A stretch of DNA of 64,000 nucleotides. It comes from Celeribacter baekdonensis (GTDB lineage Bacteria > Pseudomonadota > Alphaproteobacteria > Rhodobacterales > Rhodobacteraceae). The notes under the pieces were generated by a model. That model was not told where the DNA came from. It was given only the letters and a program-made list of their open reading frames with translations, and made no database searches. The position numbers and the translations under genes were made by a program. Of this stretch, positions 34,134 to 42,187 are shown one piece after another. Location: positions 695,841 to 759,840 of the forward strand of contig NZ_FNBL01000001.1 in assembly GCF_900102315.1 (NCBI RefSeq), read 5' to 3'. Positions within the stretch are counted from its first letter, which is position 1. Each line of letters starts with the position of its first letter.

Positions 34134-35246
34134 ATGGGTATTTTCGATTTTCTCTCTGGCGAATTCATTGACGTCATCCATTGGACGGATGACACCCGCG
34201 ACACGATGGTGTGGCGGTTTGAACGCGAAGCGCATGAGATCAAATACGGGGCCAAACTGACCGTACGCGAAGGTCAGGCGGCGGTGTTTGTGCATGAGGG
34301 GCAACTGGCGGATGTGTTTTCGCCGGGACTTTATATGTTGGAAACCAACAACATGCCAATCCTCACCACGCTGAACCATTGGGATCACGGGTTCAAATCG
34401 CCGTTCAAATCCGAGGTCTATTTCGTCAACACCACGCGGTTTTCCGACCTCAAATGGGGCACGAAAAACCCGATCATCTGCCGCGACCCGGAATTCGGTC
34501 CGGTGCGCATCCGCGCCTATGGCACATACACGGTCAAAGTCTCTGATCCGGCGCTGTTTTTGACCGAAATCGTCGGCACAGACGGCGAATTCACCATGGA
34601 TGAAATCTCGTTCCAAATCCGCAACATCATCGTACAGGCCTTTAGCCGCATCGTCGCAAGCTCTGGCATCCCGGTGTTGGACATGGCGGCAAACACGGCT
34701 GATTTGGGCAAATTGGTCGCCAGCGAGATCACCAAAGTGGTGTCTGAATACGGCCTGATCATCCCGGAATTTTACATTGAAAACATCAGCCTGCCCGAGG
34801 CGGTTGAGGCGGCGATGGACAAGCGCACCTCGATGGGAATCGTTGGCAACCTCGATGGCTATATGAAATTCAACGCCGCCGAAGCCATGGGGGCAGAAAA
34901 CTCGGCGATGGCGTCTTCGATGGGGGCGGGCATGGGCGCCGGCATGGGGATGGCGATGGCCGCACAAACAGGCCCATGGGGCGCGCGTCCTGCCGCCTCA
35001 GCTCCCGCACCGGTCGCTCAAACCCCGCCCCCGCCAGTCGAACACGTCTGGCACATCGCCGAGAATGGCGAAACAACCGGCCCGTTTTCCAAGGCGGAAA
35101 TGGGGCAGATGGCCGCAAAGGGGACACTCAAACGCAGCTCTTACGTCTGGACCCCCGGTCAGGACGGGTGGTTGCTGGCCGAAGATGTGCGCGAATTGGC
35201 ACAGCTTTTCACCATCGCGCCGCCGCCGCCTCCGCCGGGTGCGTAA
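34134..35246 (+). CDS. SPFH-domain protein with C-terminal GYF_2 domain
   Basis: Protein of 370 residues. Residues about 20-230 form an SPFH (YdjI or virion core-like) domain: MVWRFEREAHEIKYGAKL, FSPGLYMLETNN and VPEFYIENISLPE-type text. A Gly/Ala/Met-rich linker follows (about 255-300), then a GYF_2 domain (about 305-355: WHIAENGETTGPFSKAEM, SYVWTPGQDGWL). Such proteins are membrane-associated scaffolds in Bacillus and recruit stress proteins. A strong AGGAGG precedes the ATG. The GYF_2 domain may bind proline-rich partners such as the XpaC N-terminus. Confidence 0.9.
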   Translation: MGIFDFLSGEFIDVIHWTDDTRDTMVWRFEREAHEIKYGAKLTVREGQAAVFVHEGQLADVFSPGLYMLETNNMPILTTLNHWDHGFKSPFKSEVYFVNTTRFSDLKWGTKNPIICRDPEFGPVRIRAYGTYTVKVSDPALFLTEIVGTDGEFTMDEISFQIRNIIVQAFSRIVASSGIPVLDMAANTADLGKLVASEITKVVSEYGLIIPEFYIENISLPEAVEAAMDKRTSMGIVGNLDGYMKFNAAEAMGAENSAMASSMGAGMGAGMGMAMAAQTGPWGARPAASAPAPVAQTPPPPVEHVWHIAENGETTGPFSKAEMGQMAAKGTLKRSSYVWTPGQDGWLLAEDVRELAQLFTIAPPPPPPGA

Positions 35247-35251
35247 CGCTC

Positions 35252-35635
35252 ATGCCTCTTGCTCCTCGGGTGCATCGGTCGCCAGATTGCGACCGGTCCG
35301 CCACAAATGCCAAAGTGACTGAGATCGCCCTCGCCCTCATGGGTGTGGGCGAAGTGGATCATGGGGTGTTTTCTGAGACGGCAAGTTGGGATCAAACCGC
35401 GACGCCCTGTGTGCTTGGGCGCGACGCAATCACGGCGCATCTACTGAATAAGGTGCCGCCGCAAAGTATTTCGATTGATCAGGTCGTCTGCCACGGCAAA
35501 GCGGCCACCGTTTCCGGGCGTTTGACCAGAGACGGGATTGGGACCATGGTATTTTGCCATGTCATCCGCTTCACCGACTCGTCTTGCCGCCAGGTCGGGC
35601 AGGCCGTGAGTTTTGAACACCGTGACGCCGCATGA
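35252..35635 (+). CDS. NTF2-like (SnoaL-type) small protein
   Basis: Protein of 127 residues with a nuclear-transport-factor-2-like fold suggested by FSETASWDQTATPCVLGRDA and GTMVFCHVIRFTDSSCRQVG. Function unknown; such proteins bind small ligands or partner domains. ATG 35252 lies five bases after the SPFH gene stop, so it is probably cotranscribed. No strong RBS, and the first 20 residues are untypical; translation may begin slightly downstream. Confidence 0.65.
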   Translation: MPLAPRVHRSPDCDRSATNAKVTEIALALMGVGEVDHGVFSETASWDQTATPCVLGRDAITAHLLNKVPPQSISIDQVVCHGKAATVSGRLTRDGIGTMVFCHVIRFTDSSCRQVGQAVSFEHRDAA

Positions 35636-35658
35636 AACAGCATCGCAGCCTTGTCGCA

Positions 35659-36042
35659 TTAGGAAAACCTGCGGAAATCTTCGCGCCAATCGTTGAGATT
35701 GATGATCAACGAATTGGTCATCCGTTTGAAATGGGGCGCTTCATAGCCTTTGCGCGCCGCCGCGCGATCGCCATTTTCAACATGAACCGCGATCTTGCCC
35801 GCCTCGACATGAAACCGGCTGTGCATATTTTTGATCGTCGCGAATTTTTTCATCGCCGGATCATTGGCAGACGGCGACAGTCCAGCCAGCCATTTGCCAA
35901 ATTCGCATTGATCATCACAGGAGATGTCCTGTGATGTCTTTTCCAGTTTACCGTGATCAATACACTCAGAAAACGCCCGCGTCCAAGAGGCATGGGCACA
36001 AATGGCATCGAGAACTTGCCTGTCTTCATCGTTATTCAGCAA
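35659..36042 (-). CDS. Stand-alone CZB (chemoreceptor zinc-binding) domain protein
   Basis: Protein of 127 residues consisting of one CZB domain. The zinc ligands are all present: His17, Cys46 in the CEFGKW motif, His74 and His78 (KNMHSRFHVE). CZB domains sense zinc or hypochlorite, usually attached to chemoreceptors or diguanylate cyclases. Here it is free-standing, opposite in strand to the surrounding genes and between an NTF2-like and a zinc-ribbon gene. Its partner is unknown. Confidence 0.85.
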   Translation of the reverse strand: MLNNDEDRQVLDAICAHASWTRAFSECIDHGKLEKTSQDISCDDQCEFGKWLAGLSPSANDPAMKKFATIKNMHSRFHVEAGKIAVHVENGDRAAARKGYEAPHFKRMTNSLIINLNDWREDFRRFS

Positions 36043-36122
36043 AAACCATCTCCATATATATCACCGCACATCGTGCTTTGGCGCAGCATGGGCGCAGCGC
36101 CCTTAATACCGGGTAAACATGC

Positions 36123-37247
36123 ATGACCTCTGAGGCATTTTCTGAACACAGCACACAGGAGCATCGCTTTCCCTGTTCGACCTGCGGGGCGGATCTTCGA
36201 TTTGATCCAGAGGCGGCGCGCCTTAAATGCGATCATTGCGGCGCGGATCAGCCGCTGGATAAAAGCGACGCACCGCCCCCGCGCGAGCTGGATTTTCGGA
36301 CCGCGTTGACCGCGACGCTGCCGGATCAGGCGATGGAAGACACCCGCGTGTCGACCTGTCCCAATTGCGGGGCGGAGGTGGAATTTGACGCCGACATCCA
36401 TGCCACAGAATGCCCGTTTTGCGCCACCCCCGTGGTCACGGACACCGGCGTGCACCGCCAGATCAAACCACATGGCCTCCTGCCCTTTGCCCTCACCGAG
36501 GCGCACGCGCGCAGCGCGATGACGGATTGGCTTGGCCGCTTGTGGTTTGCCCCGAATGGGCTCAAGGATTATGCGCGCAAGGGGCGGCAATTGTCGGGGA
36601 TGTACCTGCCCTATTGGACCTTTGATGCGCAAACCGCGACCCAATACCGTGGCGAGCGCGGCGATGATTATTACACCACCCGCACCATCACCCGCGATGG
36701 CAAAACCCAAACCATTCGTGAACGTCACACCCGCTGGCGGGTCAAATCCGGCCGCGTGTCGCGGTTTTTCGACGATGTTCTGGTGCTGGCCGCGCAGGCT
36801 TTGCCAGCGCGCTTCACCGATGGGTTGGCGCCGTGGGATTTGTCCGAGTTGGAACCCTATGTGCCGGATTATTTGGCGGGGTTTCGCGCCTCGGCCTATA
36901 CCGTGCCGCTCGAAGAGGGCTATGAGAGCGCGCGCGATTACATGGACCGGGTGATTGTGCGCGATGTAAAATTTGACATTGGTGGCGACCGGCAAAGGGT
37001 GCATGACCTGCAAACCGCTGTGTCCGGGGTGACGTTCAAACATATCCTTTTGCCGGTGTGGATGGCGGCCTATAAATACCGTGGCAAGACCTATCGTTTT
37101 GTCGTCAATGGACGCACCGGAAAGGTGCAGGGCGAGCGGCCCTATTCGGCGTGGAAAATCGCCTTGGCGGTGATTGCCGGGCTGATCGTTGCGGCGGGCA
37201 TTGGCTATGTGGTGGCGATGAATCAACAGGGCACGGCTGGGTACTGA
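36123..37247 (+). CDS. TFIIB-type zinc-ribbon membrane protein (YdjG-like)
   Basis: Protein of 374 residues. Two zinc ribbons at the N-terminus (CSTCGADLRFD with CDHCGADQP, and CPNCGAEVEFD with CPFCATP), a long middle region with WFAPNGLKDYARKGRQLSG and YLPYWTFDAQTATQY, and one transmembrane helix at the C-terminus (about 340-365). Members are often misannotated as primosomal-helicase-like. In Bacillus a comparable zinc-ribbon protein, YdjG, works with the SPFH protein YdjI in PspA recruitment, so a role with the cluster is likely. It is transcribed divergently from the CZB gene with an 80-nt spacer. Confidence 0.85.
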   Translation: MTSEAFSEHSTQEHRFPCSTCGADLRFDPEAARLKCDHCGADQPLDKSDAPPPRELDFRTALTATLPDQAMEDTRVSTCPNCGAEVEFDADIHATECPFCATPVVTDTGVHRQIKPHGLLPFALTEAHARSAMTDWLGRLWFAPNGLKDYARKGRQLSGMYLPYWTFDAQTATQYRGERGDDYYTTRTITRDGKTQTIRERHTRWRVKSGRVSRFFDDVLVLAAQALPARFTDGLAPWDLSELEPYVPDYLAGFRASAYTVPLEEGYESARDYMDRVIVRDVKFDIGGDRQRVHDLQTAVSGVTFKHILLPVWMAAYKYRGKTYRFVVNGRTGKVQGERPYSAWKIALAVIAGLIVAAGIGYVVAMNQQGTAGY

Positions 37248-37317
37248 GGCATTTTATCTTGCACAGATAGCGCTAACACATCTAAAACGACGCAACCCAT
37301 ATCCAGGAGACAGGCCC

Positions 37318-38238
37318 ATGATCCTTTGTGCAGGCGAAGCCCTCATCGACATGCTGCCCCGCACCACGACGCTGGGCGAGGACGCCTATGCGCCCTACCC
37401 CGGCGGCGCTGTGTTTAACACCGCCATCGCTTTGGGTCGGCTTGGCGCGGATGTGGGGTTTTTCAGCGGCTTCTCAGAGGATTTTTTTGGCGATCTGTTG
37501 AAACAAAGCCTTGCACAGAGCCATGTCGATGGCAGCTTGTCCCTCACCGTGGATCGCCCCTGTACCGTGGCCTTTGTCAAATTGGTCGATGGCCACGCCA
37601 CCTATGCGTTTTATGACGAAAACACCGCCGGGCGGATGTTGACCGAGGCGGATATTCCCGCCCTGCCTGACCAGATCGCGGCGGTGTTTTGTGGTGGGAT
37701 TTCCTTGCCGGTCGAACCCTGTGGCGCGGCCTATGAAACGTTGTTTGTTGAGGCCTCCAAAACCCGCGTCACCATGATTGATCCGAACATTCGGCCCGGA
37801 TTTATCCGCGATGAGGCACGTTATCGTGCACGAATCGAACATATGCTGGCCCATGCCGATATTGTCAAAGTTTCGGACGAGGACCTGTTGTGGCTGATGG
37901 GCGCGGGTGAAATTGAGGCCCATATCGAACTGCTTTTGACCAAGGGGCCAAAGCTTGTCTGCCTGACCATGGGCGGGGATGGGGTCAAGGGTTACACCAC
38001 CGGACATGTCACCCATGTGCCCGCCGAAAAAGTGACGGTTGTGGACACGGTTGGCGCCGGGGATACGTTCAACGCAGGCCTTCTGGCCGGGCTGCAACGG
38101 GCGGGCAAATTGACCAAGGCGGATGTAGCCAATCTGGATGACGCGACATTGCGAGCCGCCCTTGCCCTTGGGGTCAAAGCCGCCGCCGTGACCGTCAGCC
38201 GCGCCGGGGCCAATCCGCCATGGACGCATGAGCTGTGA
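37318..38238 (+). CDS. PfkB-family carbohydrate kinase (probable fructokinase)
   Basis: Sugar kinase of 306 residues. It starts [15 protein letters not shown] as in fructokinases and has [20 protein letters not shown] and the PfkB signature [16 protein letters not shown] with the catalytic Asp. A fructose-to-fructose-6-phosphate reaction is likely, but 2-keto-3-deoxygluconate or other sugars remain possible. Its stop overlaps the dtd start by four bases, so the two genes are cotranslated, although their functions appear unrelated. An AGGAGACAGG sequence precedes the ATG. Confidence 0.86.
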   Translation: MILCAGEALIDMLPRTTTLGEDAYAPYPGGAVFNTAIALGRLGADVGFFSGFSEDFFGDLLKQSLAQSHVDGSLSLTVDRPCTVAFVKLVDGHATYAFYDENTAGRMLTEADIPALPDQIAAVFCGGISLPVEPCGAAYETLFVEASKTRVTMIDPNIRPGFIRDEARYRARIEHMLAHADIVKVSDEDLLWLMGAGEIEAHIELLLTKGPKLVCLTMGGDGVKGYTTGHVTHVPAEKVTVVDTVGAGDTFNAGLLAGLQRAGKLTKADVANLDDATLRAALALGVKAAAVTVSRAGANPPWTHEL

Positions 38239-38675
38239 GAGCGCTGGTCCAACGCATTTCTGAAGCCGCCGTGCGTGTCGATGGCGCGGTGGTTGGGCAA
38301 TCCGGGCCGGGGCTTTTGGTTCTGGTCTGTGCGATGCGCGACGACACCGAAACGCAGGCCGAAAAACTGGCCGCCAAAATCTCAAAACTGCGGATTTTTC
38401 AAGATGATGCGGGCAAGATGAACCTTTCTGTCCGCGACATCCAAGGCAGCGCACTTGTGGTCAGTCAATTCACGCTCGCCGCCGACACCAAGGGCAATCG
38501 TCCGGGGTTTTCCACCGCTGCCGCGCCCGAGATTGGGAATGCGCTTTACGCGCATTTCACCGATGCCCTGCGTCAGATGGGTGTGCCCTGTGAGACCGGG
38601 GTTTTTGGCGCGGAGATGAAGGTGAGCCTGATCAATGATGGTCCGGTCACGATTTGGCTCGACACGGATCAGTGA
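38235..38675 (+). CDS. dtd: D-aminoacyl-tRNA deacylase
   Basis: Removes D-amino acids (and glycine mischarged on tRNA-Ala) from tRNA; 146 residues, the usual length. [17 protein letters not shown] at the N-terminus, [16 protein letters not shown] and the C-terminal [10 protein letters not shown] (Gly-cis-Pro region) identify Dtd. Start is a GTG overlapping the kinase stop (GTGA). tsaE begins 103 nt later, so the next operon may be separate. Confidence 0.95.
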   Translation: MRALVQRISEAAVRVDGAVVGQSGPGLLVLVCAMRDDTETQAEKLAAKISKLRIFQDDAGKMNLSVRDIQGSALVVSQFTLAADTKGNRPGFSTAAAPEIGNALYAHFTDALRQMGVPCETGVFGAEMKVSLINDGPVTIWLDTDQ

Positions 38676-38778
38676 CTGGGCCGTTCCGGGCGGAGCGCCC
38701 CCACCGATGGACCCCATGGACCTTTGGCCCCATTTGCCCTAAATCGCGCAGATAACTTTTAAAGACCGGACAGGCCCC

Positions 38779-39249
38779 GTGGCACGCCAAGTGACATTGA
38801 TTGCGAAAGACGAAGCCGCAACCGCGCGCGTGGCCGTGGCGTTGGCCCCGTTGTTGCGCCCGAGCGATGTGATTTTGCTGGATGGCAGTTTGGCGGCGGG
38901 AAAGACGTTTTTCACCCGCGCCTTGGTGCGTGGGCTGGGATCAGACGAAACGGTGACCAGCCCGACCTACACCATCGCCAATATTTACGAGACCCCAAAG
39001 GCCACGGTTTTGCATGTCGACGCCTATCGCCTGAAAAGCGCGCAAGAGTTCTATCACCTTGGATTAGAAGACTATTTTGACACAGGCATCGCCGTGATCG
39101 AATGGGGAGAACGCATAGCTGAGAGTTTCGACACCGCCCTGTCCATCCGCCTTGGCTTTGGCGAGGATGACACGGCGCGGGTGTTGTCTATCTCCGCCTC
39201 TGCCCCGCGATGGGACGCGGTTTTGGACATATTGGAGGCGCTGGCATGA
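38779..39249 (+). CDS. tsaE: tRNA threonylcarbamoyladenosine biosynthesis ATPase TsaE
   Basis: ATPase of 156 residues that recycles the TsaB-TsaD complex during t6A37 formation. Walker A is LDGSLAAGKTFFTRALV, with switch-like SPTYTI and the conserved DAYRL and IEWGERI. It starts with GTG 38779 (MARQVTLIAK). Usual TsaE P-loops read GDLGAGKTT, so this is a slight variant but intact. Its stop overlaps the next ATG by four bases (ATGA). First gene of a four-gene t6A cluster. Confidence 0.9.
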   Translation: MARQVTLIAKDEAATARVAVALAPLLRPSDVILLDGSLAAGKTFFTRALVRGLGSDETVTSPTYTIANIYETPKATVLHVDAYRLKSAQEFYHLGLEDYFDTGIAVIEWGERIAESFDTALSIRLGFGEDDTARVLSISASAPRWDAVLDILEALA

Positions 39250-39854
39250 GTGACGTGACGCTTTTAATTCAGGCCTCAAACGGCGTGCCGGTCCTGGCGC
39301 TGGCCCGTGATGGCGCGATCCGGTTTGACAGTTCAGAGGTCGAGAGCCTTGCGGGCTCTCGCGATTATCGCCTGATGTTGGAAACCGGGCTTGCACAGAT
39401 CGGGGCTACGTTGAGCGAGATCACCCGCATCGGCTGTGACATCGGTCCCGGCGGGCTTGGCGTGACGCGCACGGCGGCGGCTTTTGCCAATGGGCTGGGC
39501 TTTACCCTTGGGATTCCGGTCGTTGCTCTGCCCGCTTTTGCACTGCTGGGGGCGGAGGCGTTCGACGGTCAAACCCCGGTCGTCCTTCTACGCCGTGCCG
39601 GTCGGCCCTATGTGCATTTCGGAATTTACCGCGATGGCGCACTTGCACATTACGAACATTGTTTGGAAGAAACTGCCTTAAAAAAGGCCGCGGAGTTGGA
39701 CAAATACAGCCTTGCGGGCAATATCCCTGTTGAGGGAGTTGAAGCGCCTAAAACCAACACCGCAAACATGGCCACCCTGCTGGCCTTTATGGATGCCACT
39801 CCCGAACCCGCCGTAAACGCCCGCGCCTATCCCATTGTCGAGGTGCTGTCATGA
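39246..39854 (+). CDS. tsaB: tRNA threonylcarbamoyladenosine protein TsaB (atypical)
   Basis: Scaffold partner of TsaD, 202 residues. Position and ASKHA-type layout support TsaB: IGCDIGPGGLGVTRTAAA at about residues 62-80 and a GLGFTLGIPVVALPAFALLG block. Two features differ from the usual text: the N-terminal IDTS-like motif reads LLIQASNG, and GPGSFTGLR reads GPGGLGVTR. The C-terminus is short. ATG 39246 is used (overlap with tsaE), not the longer 39210. Assignment is mainly from gene order, so I am less sure than for the flanking genes. Confidence 0.75.
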   Translation: MSDVTLLIQASNGVPVLALARDGAIRFDSSEVESLAGSRDYRLMLETGLAQIGATLSEITRIGCDIGPGGLGVTRTAAAFANGLGFTLGIPVVALPAFALLGAEAFDGQTPVVLLRRAGRPYVHFGIYRDGALAHYEHCLEETALKKAAELDKYSLAGNIPVEGVEAPKTNTANMATLLAFMDATPEPAVNARAYPIVEVLS

Positions 39855-40453
39855 CTGTTTCTGAGGCAGATATCGTGCAGTGCATCACTCAAGGTGGCGT
39901 GGTGCTTTTGCCGACCGACACGGTGCTTGGGCTGGCGGTCTCCCCGCGACATGGAGCGGCGATTGATCGGCTTTATGGGCTCAAACACCGCCCGCGTGAC
40001 AAGAACCTGCCGATCATGGTTGCGGATGCGGATCAGATCGCCATGCTCGGCGCACAGATCACGCCAAGCGCGCAGGCCCTGCTCTCAAGCCTTTTTGTGC
40101 CGGGCGCATTGACCATCGTCTTTGGTCTTGATCCGACGCGCGCACCCGAATGGCTTGCCGGGCGCGACGAGATCGCTTTGCGCATCCCCAATGATGCGCA
40201 GCTCTTGGCAGTGTTGCGCGAAACGGGTCCGCTTTTGGTCACCTCGGCCAACCGATCCGGGGCTCAGACACCGGGCACAACCAATGAAGCCGCAGCACAG
40301 TTGAATGGCACGCCGGATTTGATCGTCGCTGGCACAGGACGCCAAGCCACCCCCTCCACCATCGTCAATTGCCGCGTCACCCCGGCCCGGATCGAACGCA
40401 TCGGCGCGGTGTCTGAGGCAGACATCGCCAGCCTTTTGGAGGGCCTCCTATGA
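39851..40453 (+). CDS. tsaC: L-threonylcarbamoyladenylate synthase (YrdC/TsaC family)
   Basis: Makes threonylcarbamoyl-AMP from threonine, bicarbonate and ATP. Protein of 200 residues, so TsaC size without the extra Sua5 domain. Motifs: GVVLLPTDTVLGLAVS, LKHRPRDKNLPIMV (the KxR...K site) and VTSANRSG. It starts at ATG 39851, overlapping tsaB by four bases, and ends overlapping tsaD by four bases. In many operons the neighbour between tsaB and tsaD is rimI; here it is tsaC. Confidence 0.93.
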   Translation: MTVSEADIVQCITQGGVVLLPTDTVLGLAVSPRHGAAIDRLYGLKHRPRDKNLPIMVADADQIAMLGAQITPSAQALLSSLFVPGALTIVFGLDPTRAPEWLAGRDEIALRIPNDAQLLAVLRETGPLLVTSANRSGAQTPGTTNEAAAQLNGTPDLIVAGTGRQATPSTIVNCRVTPARIERIGAVSEADIASLLEGLL

Positions 40454-41442
40454 GCGCGCTGATCCTTGGCATCGAGACCTCCTGTGATGACACATCGGTG
40501 GCGCTTGTTGATCGTTCGGGCCATGTGGCCGCAATCAAAACCGTGTCGCAATATGAGGTACATGAGGCCTTTGGCGGAGTTTACCCCGAACTCGCCTCAC
40601 GGGCGCATCTTGAGGCGATTTTGCCGACAATTCAGTCGGTTATGGATGAGGCCTCAGCGACACCGAAAGACCTCACTGCCATTGGCGTGACCCGTGGGCC
40701 GGGATTGATCGGCTCGCTTTTGGTCGGGTTGTCCACGGCTGAGGCACTGTCCATGGGATGGGGTGTGCCGGCTTACGGCGTCAACCATTTGCGCGGGCAT
40801 ATCCGCTCGGTTGAGTTGGAAGGCGGTCAAACCGAATTTCCCGCCGTGATCATGTTGGTCTCGGGCGGGCACACGTTGATCGCGGAATTAAAAGACCCGT
40901 GGTCTTATCGGCTTTTGGGCACGACACGCGACGATTCAGTCGGTGAAAGCTATGACAAAGTGGCGCGGATGTTGGGGCTTGGCATGCCGGGCGGTCCGGC
41001 CATTGACCGGGCGGCGAAATTGGGCAGGCCGGTGTTGCGCCTCCCTAGACCGATGAAAAATGAGGGCTATGAGTTCTCCTTTTCCGGCCTGAAATCTTCG
41101 GTCGCGCGCCATATTGAAAACCACCCCGAGGTCAGCCTTGAGGACATGTCGGCGTCTTTTGTCGCCGCCTGTCTCGACGTCTTGGTGGCCAAGGCGGACC
41201 GGGCGCTGGCAGAGTGCAAACCGCGCTCTTTGGTGATTGTGGGCGGCGTGTCGGCCTCGCCGCAATTGCGCGACGCGATGGCTCAGGTGGCAGACCATCA
41301 CGGGGTCAACCTGTGCCTGCCGCCGGTGAAATGGGCAACAGACAATGCGGCAATGATCGCCATGGCGACATGGGATTATATCGAGCGCGGCGTCAAACCC
41401 GCACTGTTCCCGAAACCCAATCTCAGCCTTGAGACGCCTTAA
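40450..41442 (+). CDS. tsaD: tRNA N6-adenosine threonylcarbamoyltransferase TsaD
   Basis: Transfers the threonylcarbamoyl group to A37 of ANN-decoding tRNAs; 330 residues. Iron-site histidines H113 and H117 (YGVNHLRGHIRS), the ASKHA motifs ILGIETSCDDTSVALVD and LLVSGGHTLI, and the C-terminal TDNAAMIAMATWD are present. It overlaps tsaC by four bases. Alphaproteobacterial genomes normally also carry tsaD beside hemC, so this could be a second copy; that is inference. Its stop overlaps the convergent Anbu gene stop by four bases. Confidence 0.94.
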   Translation: MSALILGIETSCDDTSVALVDRSGHVAAIKTVSQYEVHEAFGGVYPELASRAHLEAILPTIQSVMDEASATPKDLTAIGVTRGPGLIGSLLVGLSTAEALSMGWGVPAYGVNHLRGHIRSVELEGGQTEFPAVIMLVSGGHTLIAELKDPWSYRLLGTTRDDSVGESYDKVARMLGLGMPGGPAIDRAAKLGRPVLRLPRPMKNEGYEFSFSGLKSSVARHIENHPEVSLEDMSASFVAACLDVLVAKADRALAECKPRSLVIVGGVSASPQLRDAMAQVADHHGVNLCLPPVKWATDNAAMIAMATWDYIERGVKPALFPKPNLSLETP

Positions 41443-42170
41443 AAGGTAAAGCCCGGAAGACTGTCCATCGCGGTCTTCAATGCCTCGCCCCACCTCGATG
41501 AAATCGTTTGGAAATACGGATCATCGGCGGTGATGCGGCGTTGGTGGGTGACTTTATAGGTGTCGGCTTCGATGACTTGCAAATCGAACGGCAGGCCGAC
41601 GGACAGGTTGGCTTTCACCGTGCTGTCAAAGGAAACCAGCGTCAATTTGACCGCATTTTCAAAGGACATATCCGGCTCATAGGCGCGCACCAAAATCGGT
41701 TTGCCATACTTGGTTTCGCCGATTTGAAAGAACGGCGTCTCGTCTCCCGCCTCAATGAAATTGCCTTCGGGATAGATCAAAAACAAACGCGGCGGCGAGC
41801 CTTTGATTTGACCGCCCAAAAGCACGGTGGCGTTGAAGGTGCTCGACGCACGTTGGCCTTCGTCAGCATGGGTGGTGATCAGATCTTTGAGGGTCTGGGC
41901 CACGATCCGCGCCACTTGGAACATCGAAGGGGCGGCCAGGATCGAAGGTTCGCGCTCTTCCGGGGCTTTGGTGCGCTCGTCAAGCAGGGAGACCAAAGCC
42001 TGTGTCGTTGCCAGATTGCCCGCCGTCATCAGCGTCAAAACGCGCTCGCCGGGGGATTCCCATGTGAACATCTTTTTGAAGGTGGAAATGTTATCGACGC
42101 CTGCATTGGTGCGGGTGTCAGACATCATCACAAGGCCCTTATCGAGCATCATGCCGACGCAATAGGTCAT
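41439..42170 (-). CDS. Anbu (bacterial proteasome-homologue) peptidase
   Basis: Ancestral proteasome-like hydrolase of 243 residues; Anbu forms open-ring or helical assemblies of dimers. Starts MTYCVGMMLDKG: Thr2 becomes the N-terminal nucleophile after Met removal, with Asp18 (MSDTRTNAG) and Lys33 (STFKKMF) as the HslV-type partners. FNATVLLGGQIKG and FDSTVKANLSVGLPFDL are typical. GGAGGGACAG precedes the ATG. It is the last gene of the minus-strand operon with transglutaminase, alpha-E and ATP-grasp genes, the standard Anbu neighbourhood. Confidence 0.93.
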   Translation of the reverse strand: MTYCVGMMLDKGLVMMSDTRTNAGVDNISTFKKMFTWESPGERVLTLMTAGNLATTQALVSLLDERTKAPEEREPSILAAPSMFQVARIVAQTLKDLITTHADEGQRASSTFNATVLLGGQIKGSPPRLFLIYPEGNFIEAGDETPFFQIGETKYGKPILVRAYEPDMSFENAVKLTLVSFDSTVKANLSVGLPFDLQVIEADTYKVTHQRRITADDPYFQTISSRWGEALKTAMDSLPGFTF

Positions 42171-42187
42171 CTGTCCCTCCGGGAACT

